Shown here piece by piece: positions 38,701-46,735 of a stretch of DNA of 47,570 bases (within the stretch, counting starts at the first letter, position 1; each line of letters starts with the position of its first letter). This stretch comes from a virus. Under the pieces are notes generated by a model. That model ran no database searches and had not been told where the DNA came from. It saw only the letters and a program-made list of their open reading frames with translations. Where the stretch lies: the IMG/VR virus record IMGVR_UViG_3300037245_001839, positions 1 to 47,570 of that record. The stretch is one strand, 5' to 3'. The position numbers were made by a program, and so were the translations under genes.

Positions 38701-39820
38701 TTACAATGTTGAAATATTTATTATTGGCAAGTGGAACGCAGGGGTCAGCCAACGTAGTAATATCAGCTACGAGATTAACCGAAGTAGAATATTCACTGCC
38801 TGATAGATTGACTAAATGAATATCCCCTGTAGTGGCCATGTCTATTGCAGGGAAAGTATGTAACCTTAATTGATACACTGTACCCGCTGTAGTCGCTAAT
38901 TGAATTGTGCTCGTTGTGTCTCCGGCTATTGATAGCACAACTCCTGAAGCCCATAGGGCATGTTCAAACCTCATCCTCTCGTTACCTTGAACAGCACCGC
39001 CCCTTGGGTCAGTTATACCAAAAGAGAAATCGTTCCAGTTCCGGTTCATCAGAGCCTTATCGGTACTTGTAGTCGCTGCACTTTGAAGGATAAGGGAAGC
39101 AACCCGAATATGTTCTACTGATTCCGCAGGCCATGAACCGGCAGCGGTAAGAATCTTAGTGCTCTGTGGTATGTAAACAAAAGCAGTGGCAGGAGATGTA
39201 TCAATGCCTACGAGGGCGGTCAGTTCAACTGTTATCGCAGGCGTTGCGTCCAGCAAAGTAAACTCATCGGAGAAGTACATAGTCAAGTCCCCTCCATTCT
39301 CTTTTTCAAGAGAGCCTATAACATTCGGCCCCGATACAGAAATTGTAAAATCTATCTGTTCGAGAAACGAGCCTTGCCAAGTATGAAGATTGGTATCCTG
39401 GCCATCAGAAAAGTCAAGTTGCCCTCCACTTTTGAACTGAAAATGATCTGTATTCGTTCCAGCAGGTATCTGCCTGTCAGTGCCATCGCCGTCAGTAAAC
39501 CAAGGTTCGTTGGGATTGGTGTCCAAGACCCAAAATTGCCCTAATCCCGCACTATCCGCACTTGCAGCGGCGACTTCCTGTAAGTACAGATTTGTGAAAG
39601 CCGGGGAATCTCCTGTCCCTAATCCGAGTGAAGTCCGAGCCGTGTTGCCGGATTCACCTACAAAATTAGAACCGTTCCCAACGATAAAAAGGCCATCAGA
39701 GGGTGTCAGAAATACTATATCAGCCAGATTTTGCCCTGGGCCATAGTCGTACTCCCCGCCCCACGGCTGCGCCATGAGCGGTGTTGCCATCAACAACACT
39801 ATCATCGCGAATGTTTTCAT
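35771..39820 (-). CDS. large tail fibre/spike protein with signal peptide
   Basis: The product is 1349 aa from ATG 39820, which overlaps the previous stop (TGATG) behind AAGAGG. A frame starting at 39880 is 20 residues longer but skips this signal. Residues 1-18 are a Sec signal peptide (LMA cleavage-like site, then QPWGG). Early on, LGLGTGDSPAFTNLYL is a repeat seen in many fibre shafts. Roughly residues 820-1150 are a right-handed beta-helix with Cys and Trp ladders (RWIDCWGNTF, GEWFDCEGDF, GIFWRCRGTF). The C-terminal 200 residues form a separate beta domain. This is the likely receptor-binding or depolymerising appendage. Confidence 0.75.
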   Translation of the reverse strand: MKTFAMIVLLMATPLMAQPWGGEYDYGPGQNLADIVFLTPSDGLFIVGNGSNFVGESGNTARTSLGLGTGDSPAFTNLYLQEVAAASADSAGLGQFWVLDTNPNEPWFTDGDGTDRQIPAGTNTDHFQFKSGGQLDFSDGQDTNLHTWQGSFLEQIDFTISVSGPNVIGSLEKENGGDLTMYFSDEFTLLDATPAITVELTALVGIDTSPATAFVYIPQSTKILTAAGSWPAESVEHIRVASLILQSAATTSTDKALMNRNWNDFSFGITDPRGGAVQGNERMRFEHALWASGVVLSIAGDTTSTIQLATTAGTVYQLRLHTFPAIDMATTGDIHLVNLSGSEYSTSVNLVADITTLADPCVPLANNKYFNIVIWGVQNRTGEASHLMCNLPTGQYNTSLGGTTDSSKFSVHTIPVAFRGTGFLIAELTFKLTGGGSTWTLVQNTDLLGQTPTLVPGGGTTTAVSIFPDSSFELFATADDTKEGVFDLSGITTGNVRTLTWPDTSSTIITSNGFTNFSGVQTFDAGAIFNGDVHFDGADTGDDALWDKSENTFNFSPDAKLAFNSVSVLNYWDGGGASWETTTSNEDQPWNIGSAGTGFLITITDDTGGTIVFTWSGDPGLHFTGTSDLYLDSTEAWFKGTARARFGDTGLGSIRYDPCENSGEMIFSTGSGKIMSFQGAGHTRFEHKLAFTQVDGNEYIDSLNDGFMDYRATTEHRFNNDIEVTGDVGATSITVGTANGGTINKTNIGGSDPCAVTAGILTVNTSAALDGSYVWFGNTLTISDADDPCTAYNALIADTTHGMGTISTTNRRVLRFMSGNYVVPSKWVLDTTFVDLKGLGATPFDVVIRATGNQFGPAIEQTADDIRLSNFTVSHDGTGFGIDNLSATGDHAFVVNVSSMTAPRAEAGAIDPTACVYTNMRFDHGIPARNGNAISILGADDIEGRWIDCWGNTFSWNMIASKTLNGEWFDCEGDFGGFEDGVEIGGIFWRCRGTFGGSAKDGCKCNSSSKFFYCEGDSTLKSFALGHDFAGYAYFCNSNSVSGFGGTVSTSSTEGDLTGTTIGCTTEGGSSYGMNNAKGSGNSIQSGVITNCRNGTAGDYAAGRSGARPSVVTDNGTAGSVTIDPTGADNDITFTSRFKSSSDDPQVRYMQKGGAIAIAVVDFATFQLIQVKFNIAGESVTAANITDALDASDAANAIMTWTAGGAGTMPDDGSAEDVFPLTGGVNTVSFSGNYPTTPSSHAIDATIFAFDNGHTYNNEGATEPVTLTLPAVFPSAIYIFEDVDDTPTVDLNIDLDGADHFVKPDGTAMAAGEQYQSENDTYGKIKVKRVAANTWQILDEVGTWAEETP

Positions 39821-40329
39821 CAATGCCTCTTGGTATCTATATAGATATTTGTTGCAGTTTTCAAGTCCGTACACACCCACAAAAACCTGTCATAGCCGTG
39901 GCAGTTGACAACAAACCTCGCTATCTGGTCTGCTCCTGGCGCCACAACCTTTGTCCACGTTACCCATGCCGCTGTATTCGTGCCACCCGAAATAGCATCA
40001 CAGAACTTTGCTGAGTCATCAGCTTCCTGAGTGCCTTGGATACAGGTCAAGTCCCCTATCAGTGTGTAACGGTCTGTACCTGCGACGGCGTAAAGCGGAA
40101 TAACTAAGGCGTCATCTTCAGTGCCATCGGCTCGGACCCGAAACTCAAAGGCCACTTGGCCGTTATCCGGCTCGTAAATAACCTTCTTGGTATCTGACAG
40201 AGCAACTATATCGGCGTTAGCCCTTTTGTCTACGTCTATCGGAGCCTCACCAGCCGCCACTACCACAGTAAGAGAACCTGCGTTCGCCCAAGGATATTGC
40301 CGGGTATATGGTGAGTGTCCTCTTTTCAT
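39820..40329 (-). CDS. virion-associated beta protein
   Basis: The product is 169 aa, beta-rich and without a signal peptide. It lies between the big ejection protein and the fibre gene, immediately adjoining the former and overlapping the latter by 1 base. A fibre adaptor or tail collar protein would fit the position. No family recognised. Confidence 0.55.
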   Translation of the reverse strand: MKRGHSPYTRQYPWANAGSLTVVVAAGEAPIDVDKRANADIVALSDTKKVIYEPDNGQVAFEFRVRADGTEDDALVIPLYAVAGTDRYTLIGDLTCIQGTQEADDSAKFCDAISGGTNTAAWVTWTKVVAPGADQIARFVVNCHGYDRFLWVCTDLKTATNIYIDTKRH

Positions 40330-43300
40330 TTATTCCATTTCCCCTATTTTCATTTCCTGCGCGGCGAGTTGCTTGGCAGACAATAATATGCGGGTCATTA
40401 TTTCATATTTCCCCTCGGTAACGCTGGTGTCCCACACGGGTCGCATATCTTCAAATAATTCATTTATGTTACGGGCGACCCTCTCTTGATATTCTTTGTA
40501 TTGGTCGTCATTTAGTCGCCATGTTCCGAATACTCTGTCAACACCACCAAGCGAAATCTTTGTCTCGTGCAGGTCGGCGAGCAAATCTTTGCTTATGTTC
40601 TTTTCCAAAAACCTTTCGGACTTGCGGAGTTCCTGTGCCTGTCGTTTAAGATAATTCACACCTTGGCTGTCAAACTTGGCTTCCCGCTCTAATTCCACAA
40701 TGCCTGGGTGGTTTACTAAAATATCGGTATCCAACATCTTCGATTCAACGAAATCCAGTTCGTCATAGTTTTTGCCGTATGTCTGCCTTGCAAGTGAATC
40801 TTTTGCCAATTCCACCTTCGCGAATGGAGCAACTTCCCATGTCTGGACGCCTATCCCGTGAAATGCCAGCCCTGCACTGATAGGGAACTGTGCGTCGGCG
40901 CCTTGAAACCGCCAAGCGTCAACAACGTCCTGAAAGAATAAAGGGGCAAGAGACTCATAAGCGGCTTTGGCTACAAATTCTTTTGTAGGTTCTACGGGTT
41001 CGCCAAGTATGGTTTCGCCAACACCTACATCAACCGTCCTTCCTGGTACGGGCGCAAGTTTTGTCCTAAGAAAGCTCGTTGTTATATTTAATCTGCCCTT
41101 GTCCTTTATCTTTTTTGTGGCCGTGGATTTAATCTGTCCTGTGTATAGCCGTCCCGCCAGCGTAGCGATGGGCTGAAATGCACCCCAATAATTATACCTT
41201 GTCTCTCCAACTTTTATCTTACCAAAATCAGATGAGCGAGGGTCTGTCTCGACCTCTGCGCCACCCATTTTCGCTATCGCCAATATGCCCATGCCAGTAG
41301 CGTAGAACTCAGCAAGGTCACGAGCAATTGCTTTGCGGGCGTGCCAAGTAGTCTTGGGATTTATTAAATCCCCCAATACCTGAACGCGAGACACTTGGAA
41401 TCGAGGCGAAAAGAAAGCGGCGTTCATAGCTGTCAATGCGCCTGGCTGCATTGTTTCCATCGAACCTCTGCCCGTAGCATGATTGACGAACTTAGCGAAC
41501 TGCTGAAAGACCTTGGGGTTTTTGTCCGGTGTTATACCCCGCTTAATCCATTTTTCAGCCTGAACCTCAAAAACTAATCTTCTCTGCTGGTTCAGAAATG
41601 TAGTAAATGCTCTTTCGGATTGGGCAATACCAGGAATCTTTTCGGCGATACGAGACATATACACTTCTTCTTTGGCGGCGAGGCTTGCAGAAAATCCCGT
41701 AGGCGAGGAATGAACGCCAAACCTATCGGCCATCTTGCCGAATTGAGTTGTCCTTGAAACCCGCTCTATATCGTCGGCATATTTCAAACTCGCGGCAGCA
41801 CGAATACTTCTTGCGTATGCCCTCATAGATGCTTTTGGGTGAGATACTGAAAAGATTATCCCCTGCCTCAAGCCAGCCGACAAATCATAAGAGGCCATCA
41901 TCGCCCTTGGTAGATTGATGATTTCAAAGGACAAGTCTTGAATAATGGAAGATATTGACTGCTTTCGGAATAAAGTCTTGGTCAAAGCCTTGCCGAACAC
42001 AGCTTCTAAATTAGCAATCTCACCTTTAGTTATAAGCGTTCCTTTAAGTAGTTTGTCGAGAGAGAGTACCGCCCTGCCCTTGTCAAAACCCGCAGCCAGT
42101 TGGGAGTTGTTTACCAGATTGAATAAGGCATCTATTTCGGGACCAGTAAGTGATGTGGCTATCGGTTCAAAATCGGGAACAGCGGCTTTGCCTGTCAACG
42201 CGCCCTTGGTAGCCCCCACCAGTTTTTCACCCCGAACCTTTCTTTGGACCCTCGCTAATTTGGCAAACTTTTTCTGTCGGTTTTGGTGAACGAATAGCGC
42301 CTTTTGGTCGCGGAGGGGCTGGGCCTCCTTGAGTAGCTTAATTAGTTTCTGCGTTACAGTAGCAGCCTCGGTCGGAGAGGGAACGCCTGGGTCTCTCGGT
42401 ACCGGAACCTTTACACGCGAAGCAGCCTTGTGCATTTTCTTAATCGCTCTCACTTCGCCTTTTGTAAGTTTTGCACCTTCGGCGATTTGGGTGGCGCCCA
42501 CTCCTGCTCGCGCGTTCCGAGCGGAAGTGGCAATTTTCATCAAGCCCACCATAGCTGTTGTCTGGTCGATAGTGTCGCCAATGATTGCATAACCCCAAGG
42601 CGCCTCTCGGCCAACAATCCTACCATAAGAATCAGCCTCTAAGTCGCCTTTTGTCTTTACGTCGTCAGCAAATCCAGGCCAGGGAACCAATGACTTGAGT
42701 GCGTCTTGGGCAGAACGGCCAAAGTCGCCCAACTCAACAGGCTCGGCACCCTCAACTTCACCACTAACCTTTTTGATTAAGCCAGAGGCAAGAACGTCCA
42801 CATCCTGAGATATTTTATCCCTTACCTCTTCTGGCACGACTTGGTTTGGGCGGAAGTTGTTGTCGCGTCTATACTTCTGTAATCTCTCCAGTTTCTCGAA
42901 ACGAAGAACAGACAAGAGCACTGCCTGCTTGACCGGCCCTACCGCCGACTTAAATAACGGGTCAGTCATGGTCGCGTGGGTTACAAACTTCAAGGCGCGG
43001 TCTAACGGCGAATAGATGTACGCCATTGTTTTCAGGGCAAACTTCCCCACCTCGCGCCCCACTGCGATTTCGGCTTTCGTTAGTTCGGCTAAAGGATGGG
43101 CAATTCCCTCACCGCCCTGCGGTGGTTCAGACGGGTCGTAAGCGTCCAAGAGTTCGTCTGCGCCTTGGTAAGAAGGACTGTCCTCCAGCCGTTTTGCAAA
43201 AGTAGATAAATCGTCGACGAGAATTTCAGCACCAGCCTCGTCCGTCGAGATATTTTTCTGTATGGACAAGTCGAATACTTTTTCAGACCTGTCAACTCCA

Positions 43301-43371
43301 GCAAAAGATGGTTCCTTATTGGGAACAATATCTTTTGCCTCATACTTCTCTAATAAAGTGTCGAGACTCAT
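40330..43371 (-). CDS. large internal (ejected) virion protein
   Basis: The product is 1013 aa. Residues about 480-820 match the pattern of a polyvalent-protein-associated region (LPRAMMASYDLSAGLRQG, then SERAFTTFLNQQRR, NHATGRGSM, AEVETDPRSSDFGKIKVG), known from ejected internal proteins of podoviruses. The N-terminal half is helical. Such proteins are stored in the head and enter the cell with the DNA, where some help DNA cross the envelope. It overlaps the upstream ejection gene by 4 bases. Confidence 0.8.
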   Translation of the reverse strand: MSLDTLLEKYEAKDIVPNKEPSFAGVDRSEKVFDLSIQKNISTDEAGAEILVDDLSTFAKRLEDSPSYQGADELLDAYDPSEPPQGGEGIAHPLAELTKAEIAVGREVGKFALKTMAYIYSPLDRALKFVTHATMTDPLFKSAVGPVKQAVLLSVLRFEKLERLQKYRRDNNFRPNQVVPEEVRDKISQDVDVLASGLIKKVSGEVEGAEPVELGDFGRSAQDALKSLVPWPGFADDVKTKGDLEADSYGRIVGREAPWGYAIIGDTIDQTTAMVGLMKIATSARNARAGVGATQIAEGAKLTKGEVRAIKKMHKAASRVKVPVPRDPGVPSPTEAATVTQKLIKLLKEAQPLRDQKALFVHQNRQKKFAKLARVQRKVRGEKLVGATKGALTGKAAVPDFEPIATSLTGPEIDALFNLVNNSQLAAGFDKGRAVLSLDKLLKGTLITKGEIANLEAVFGKALTKTLFRKQSISSIIQDLSFEIINLPRAMMASYDLSAGLRQGIIFSVSHPKASMRAYARSIRAAASLKYADDIERVSRTTQFGKMADRFGVHSSPTGFSASLAAKEEVYMSRIAEKIPGIAQSERAFTTFLNQQRRLVFEVQAEKWIKRGITPDKNPKVFQQFAKFVNHATGRGSMETMQPGALTAMNAAFFSPRFQVSRVQVLGDLINPKTTWHARKAIARDLAEFYATGMGILAIAKMGGAEVETDPRSSDFGKIKVGETRYNYWGAFQPIATLAGRLYTGQIKSTATKKIKDKGRLNITTSFLRTKLAPVPGRTVDVGVGETILGEPVEPTKEFVAKAAYESLAPLFFQDVVDAWRFQGADAQFPISAGLAFHGIGVQTWEVAPFAKVELAKDSLARQTYGKNYDELDFVESKMLDTDILVNHPGIVELEREAKFDSQGVNYLKRQAQELRKSERFLEKNISKDLLADLHETKISLGGVDRVFGTWRLNDDQYKEYQERVARNINELFEDMRPVWDTSVTEGKYEIMTRILLSAKQLAAQEMKIGEME

Positions 43372-45353
43372 TGCTCTCCCTGCTCAAAGAAAACACTCTT
43401 ACCTTGAGATATTCTTTTTTTTGCATGAGCCACTGCCTTTTTTACTATTTCGTCGGGCACATCTTTGTTGTTGGGGATAATATCATTAACCATAATATCC
43501 CTCTCTTTAATAGTGAGTGTCGGCACAAGGGTTGGTATATCAATTTCTTTTCCAGTAACATCTGTTGTGCCTACAGAAAACTCAGTCGCCACCCGACCAT
43601 TTGGCAAATCAGGTACGCCGAGAAAACCTACATCCTTCTTGCTACCGTCTGGCCTTAGATTGTTACTTGGAATTTCTCCCGTTATTTCTTCAACCGAAGC
43701 ACCGGCCATGCGCAACGCCCACACCTTTGCCTTATCGCTTTGGGACAGACCCTTCCATATATCCTTAAACGCATCGTCCGGAGGGGTGGCTGTAATCGCT
43801 GAATCAGCGTTGTCATTATCGAACTCGTTTACCAATGCGTCAAAAGGTTTGTCGTATTTTTCGATAAGTATATCACTGGCGACGAAAATTTGCTTCTGAG
43901 ACCATTCAGGGTTTTGACTTATCTGTTTTCTTAAATCGGTTCTGTACCTACCGAAGTTCCATTTTTGCACTTGTGATTTCTTTAGCGCTTTATCAAGGGC
44001 GTTGACCTTCGGAACGTCTTTGAGCTTTATCGCCAAGTCTCTTGCCGTCACCATCGCCTGGAGTTCGCTCTCGGTAGCAGCCACAAGACTTGCCCTGTTA
44101 TCAGTTGTGGTCTGCGTGAAGGTACTATTCTGCATCGACTGAGTAGCTACTATATCTTTAGAGCGGAGAGTCCGACGGTCATTTGGCGTTAATTCGCCAG
44201 CCGCATTTGCTTCCGCAAAAGCAGTTTCAAATTCACCTGGGGTCTTGCTTCCCGACTTAACAAGTTCGCTCATAACCGTTAAATTGTCGTATGTATCTTC
44301 ATTGCTGACTAACGGCTCCTTACGAGTAACAGTGGCACGAAGCAGGCCTCGCCACTTTTCCTTGAACGCCTCTTCTTCGGTTTTCTGGTCGCCGACAGCC
44401 TTGAGGTCAACTTCGTTTATCTGCGGCACAGTCAATAAATTATCCGCAAGCAATCCACCAAGTCTTGCCGATTCATCGCCCACTCTGGCGTCAAATGCTA
44501 TGGTGACCTGTTTTGCCTCGATATTCTTTTGTGTTGTATATTCTGTTCGGACAGTTTTTATGTCGTCCAATAGAAGGCCGGAATTATTTATAAACTCAAT
44601 CCCCTCGTCTAATGGCAAACTAAGAGCAGCCTGAAAAACTGCATCCCTGGCAGCTTTTGCCGCAGCCGTTTCATTCTTTTCCCTCTCTGCCGCCGCTCGC
44701 TTCGGCCCGATAAGTCCGTGCTTTTCGGCAATATCAATCCACTCATTAGACGTTTCTATGTCGCCATTCTCAGCAGCATCTTTAGCGTAACCGAGTATCA
44801 GGGCTTCTTGATATTCCTGATGCTTTAGGTTTCCGGCGTCCGTGAAATCTTGGAACCCACCGACAAGCTGACTGCTTTCCCATGCCTGTCGCGTTTTAGG
44901 GTCTTTAATCGCTTTCGACAGGTTTTTAATCTTCTTTTCAAAGTCTTTATACGTTAAGTCTCGAAACTCAGCCTTTTTGGGATTGTTGAAGTTAAGGAGT
45001 TTATCTCCATCGTAGTAATCTTTTGGGTTGGTAGGTAACGTATTACCCACCTGCGGGTCGAAGTTCTTGTAGGTGCCCAGCCCCTCATCGAGAGCATCGA
45101 TAGCCCGTCTATCTGCCTCTCCCTTTGCCGCTTGGTCGTCTAACGCCTGACGTTCCTTGGCGGCTCTGTCTGCCTCGGCCTTACGTCTCTGTGCTTCCCG
45201 TCCCGCCAAACTACCAACGTCCTGTATCGCCCCACCAAAAGCCTGCAAACCTCTAAACTGAGCGTCGCCAACATCGGTCTGTGCGCGAGGGTCGGCACGT
45301 ACCAACCCTGTGCCTGTGGGTGCTGTTGTTGCTGTAAAGCGTGGAAGTTTCAT
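43368..45353 (-). CDS. internal virion protein
   Basis: The product is 661 aa. The middle is long charged helices, including a heptad-rich Ala/Lys/Glu stretch near residue 55. The last 80 residues carry a widespread phage segment: NGRVATEFSVG, then EIDIPTLVPTLT, then VAHAKKRISQGKSVFF. This ending is common to ejected proteins of T7-like podoviruses. ATGA overlaps tie it to both neighbours. Confidence 0.75.
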   Translation of the reverse strand: MKLPRFTATTAPTGTGLVRADPRAQTDVGDAQFRGLQAFGGAIQDVGSLAGREAQRRKAEADRAAKERQALDDQAAKGEADRRAIDALDEGLGTYKNFDPQVGNTLPTNPKDYYDGDKLLNFNNPKKAEFRDLTYKDFEKKIKNLSKAIKDPKTRQAWESSQLVGGFQDFTDAGNLKHQEYQEALILGYAKDAAENGDIETSNEWIDIAEKHGLIGPKRAAAEREKNETAAAKAARDAVFQAALSLPLDEGIEFINNSGLLLDDIKTVRTEYTTQKNIEAKQVTIAFDARVGDESARLGGLLADNLLTVPQINEVDLKAVGDQKTEEEAFKEKWRGLLRATVTRKEPLVSNEDTYDNLTVMSELVKSGSKTPGEFETAFAEANAAGELTPNDRRTLRSKDIVATQSMQNSTFTQTTTDNRASLVAATESELQAMVTARDLAIKLKDVPKVNALDKALKKSQVQKWNFGRYRTDLRKQISQNPEWSQKQIFVASDILIEKYDKPFDALVNEFDNDNADSAITATPPDDAFKDIWKGLSQSDKAKVWALRMAGASVEEITGEIPSNNLRPDGSKKDVGFLGVPDLPNGRVATEFSVGTTDVTGKEIDIPTLVPTLTIKERDIMVNDIIPNNKDVPDEIVKKAVAHAKKRISQGKSVFFEQGEQ

Positions 45354-45910
45354 GCAAACGTCCCCATTTGACTACCTGGAATAGTATTAGTTCGTGTGCC
45401 AGGGATTCTTCCGGCACTACCCATAAAAGCAGCCTGTCCACCGGCTTGTAACAACGTAGCACCCGGCTGAGTAATAGCGGCCTGACCAAACCCGGCGGCT
45501 CTGGCTTTAGCCGCACTCGCTTTAGATATGTCAAGTATTGACCGACTTTGGAATGCTTGCGCTCTTCGCTGTCCGGTAACACGAATGCCAACCTCTTCTT
45601 TGGCTAACTCAGCGGCGGTATCTTCCATAACCAGTAACGGTGAACCCTCAAGTTCTACGCCGGAAGCCCCACGTATCGCCTGTGCCTTACCCCGTAACCG
45701 CTTGCCTCTCCGCTGCTGTTGCTTGACCGCAAACTTCGTTGCCGCCTCTTCGGCTTCCTTTTCTCGTAGAGCAACCTTGGCATTGTATAGGTTCCACGCA
45801 GACTGAGCCTTGGCCTGGGCCTGCGCGGACTTGTTCGCTTGGTACTGGCCGTAAGCCTGTATGCCACCACCAACCACAATAGCTGTTATCGCTACCGCCG
45901 CCCACGTCAT
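45350..45910 (-). CDS. internal core protein, gp14-like
   Basis: The product is 186 aa with a hydrophobic N-terminus (AAVAITAIVVGGGIQAYGQY) followed by Ala/Gln/Lys-rich helices. This combination and the place before the two large ejection genes match T7 gp14-type proteins, which insert into the outer membrane to start the channel. The N-terminus could also be read as a signal anchor. Confidence 0.7.
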   Translation of the reverse strand: MTWAAVAITAIVVGGGIQAYGQYQANKSAQAQAKAQSAWNLYNAKVALREKEAEEAATKFAVKQQQRRGKRLRGKAQAIRGASGVELEGSPLLVMEDTAAELAKEEVGIRVTGQRRAQAFQSRSILDISKASAAKARAAGFGQAAITQPGATLLQAGGQAAFMGSAGRIPGTRTNTIPGSQMGTFA

Positions 45911-46311
45911 TGCATTTCCCCCCTAATCAAATCGTGCTCTATTTTCTCAAGGTCAGTTTCTTTGGTCGAATGAACAGTTATCCAGACCGTCTCTTCGTGA
46001 ATCTTTAGCACTCGTTTTGTACCGGCTTTTGTCATGCCCCAGTACGGACCCTTAATCCGAACCTTCCCCTCTTCGGTTATAACTGAAACATCACCCCGCA
46101 TAATGAAATATGGATGAGTCGTCTTGTGTATTTTACTGGTGAGAATCATCCCGGCTGGCATTGTTATCTGCCGAATATACAGATTGTCGCCAAACGTATG
46201 CTCAAGCGGAGCGCAGGCATCACCGAACATCGCACCGGGAACCTTAGCCAACATTCCCTCGAAAGCGACTATTTTCCTAAACTGTAGAGCAGAGTTCTTT
46301 TGTGCTAACAT
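45907..46311 (-). CDS. cupin-like virion-cluster protein
   Basis: The product is 134 aa. YIRQITMPAGMILTSKIHKT, then YFIMRGDVSVITEEG, then a helical end, follow the cupin pattern in which a His-containing strand is followed by a GDxSV turn. Cupin-like proteins sit beside internal virion genes in many podoviruses. The role is unknown. Confidence 0.65.
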   Translation of the reverse strand: MLAQKNSALQFRKIVAFEGMLAKVPGAMFGDACAPLEHTFGDNLYIRQITMPAGMILTSKIHKTTHPYFIMRGDVSVITEEGKVRIKGPYWGMTKAGTKRVLKIHEETVWITVHSTKETDLEKIEHDLIRGEMQ

Positions 46312-46735
46312 AACTCGTCCTCTTGCTGTAAATTATATCACCGTCTATCGTTCTTTGCTCAGTAACTATATATCCTAACCATTCCGCCATCCGTATACCA
46401 AACCGAAAGCCAGGCTTAATCGCAGCGTTTAGTTGCTCGAACGGGTAGGTCTCATCGAGTATTTTCTGACCGTCCCTCAAAAGCCTCAGCGTCTCAATCC
46501 TGAAACCCATACACTCCTTACTGAGCCGTATCCATACCTCACCGTTGCGCTCGTCTATTGGATGAACTCCAACGCATCCGATTATCCTACCCTTACGTAT
46601 TCCTGTAACGGCCAACCCCGAATCTTCGATAGCCTGAGCAAGTTCGGCATCGTTAATTTCAGCAGAACTTAGTGACTCTACCGGGTCAAACGCCGATAGG
46701 TCAGACACTTTGAATGGTCTTATAAAAATGCTCAT
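46277..46735 (-). CDS. GNAT-like protein, gp13-type
   Basis: The product is 152 aa. ITGIRKGRIIGCVGVHPIDE-like beta strands and an RFGIRMAEWLGY helix resemble an acetyltransferase core, although the Q/RxxGxG/A loop is not clear. A similar small protein lies at this place in many podoviruses. It overlaps the tail-tube B stop by 4 bases and the next gene by 35. Confidence 0.6.
   Translation of the reverse strand: MSIFIRPFKVSDLSAFDPVESLSSAEINDAELAQAIEDSGLAVTGIRKGRIIGCVGVHPIDERNGEVWIRLSKECMGFRIETLRLLRDGQKILDETYPFEQLNAAIKPGFRFGIRMAEWLGYIVTEQRTIDGDIIYSKRTSYVSTKELCSTV

Noticed and set aside
39821-39880. Upstream extension of the tail fibre gene
   Set aside because: The extra 20 codons lie inside the previous gene and would bury the signal peptide. 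ATG 39820 has the better ribosome site.
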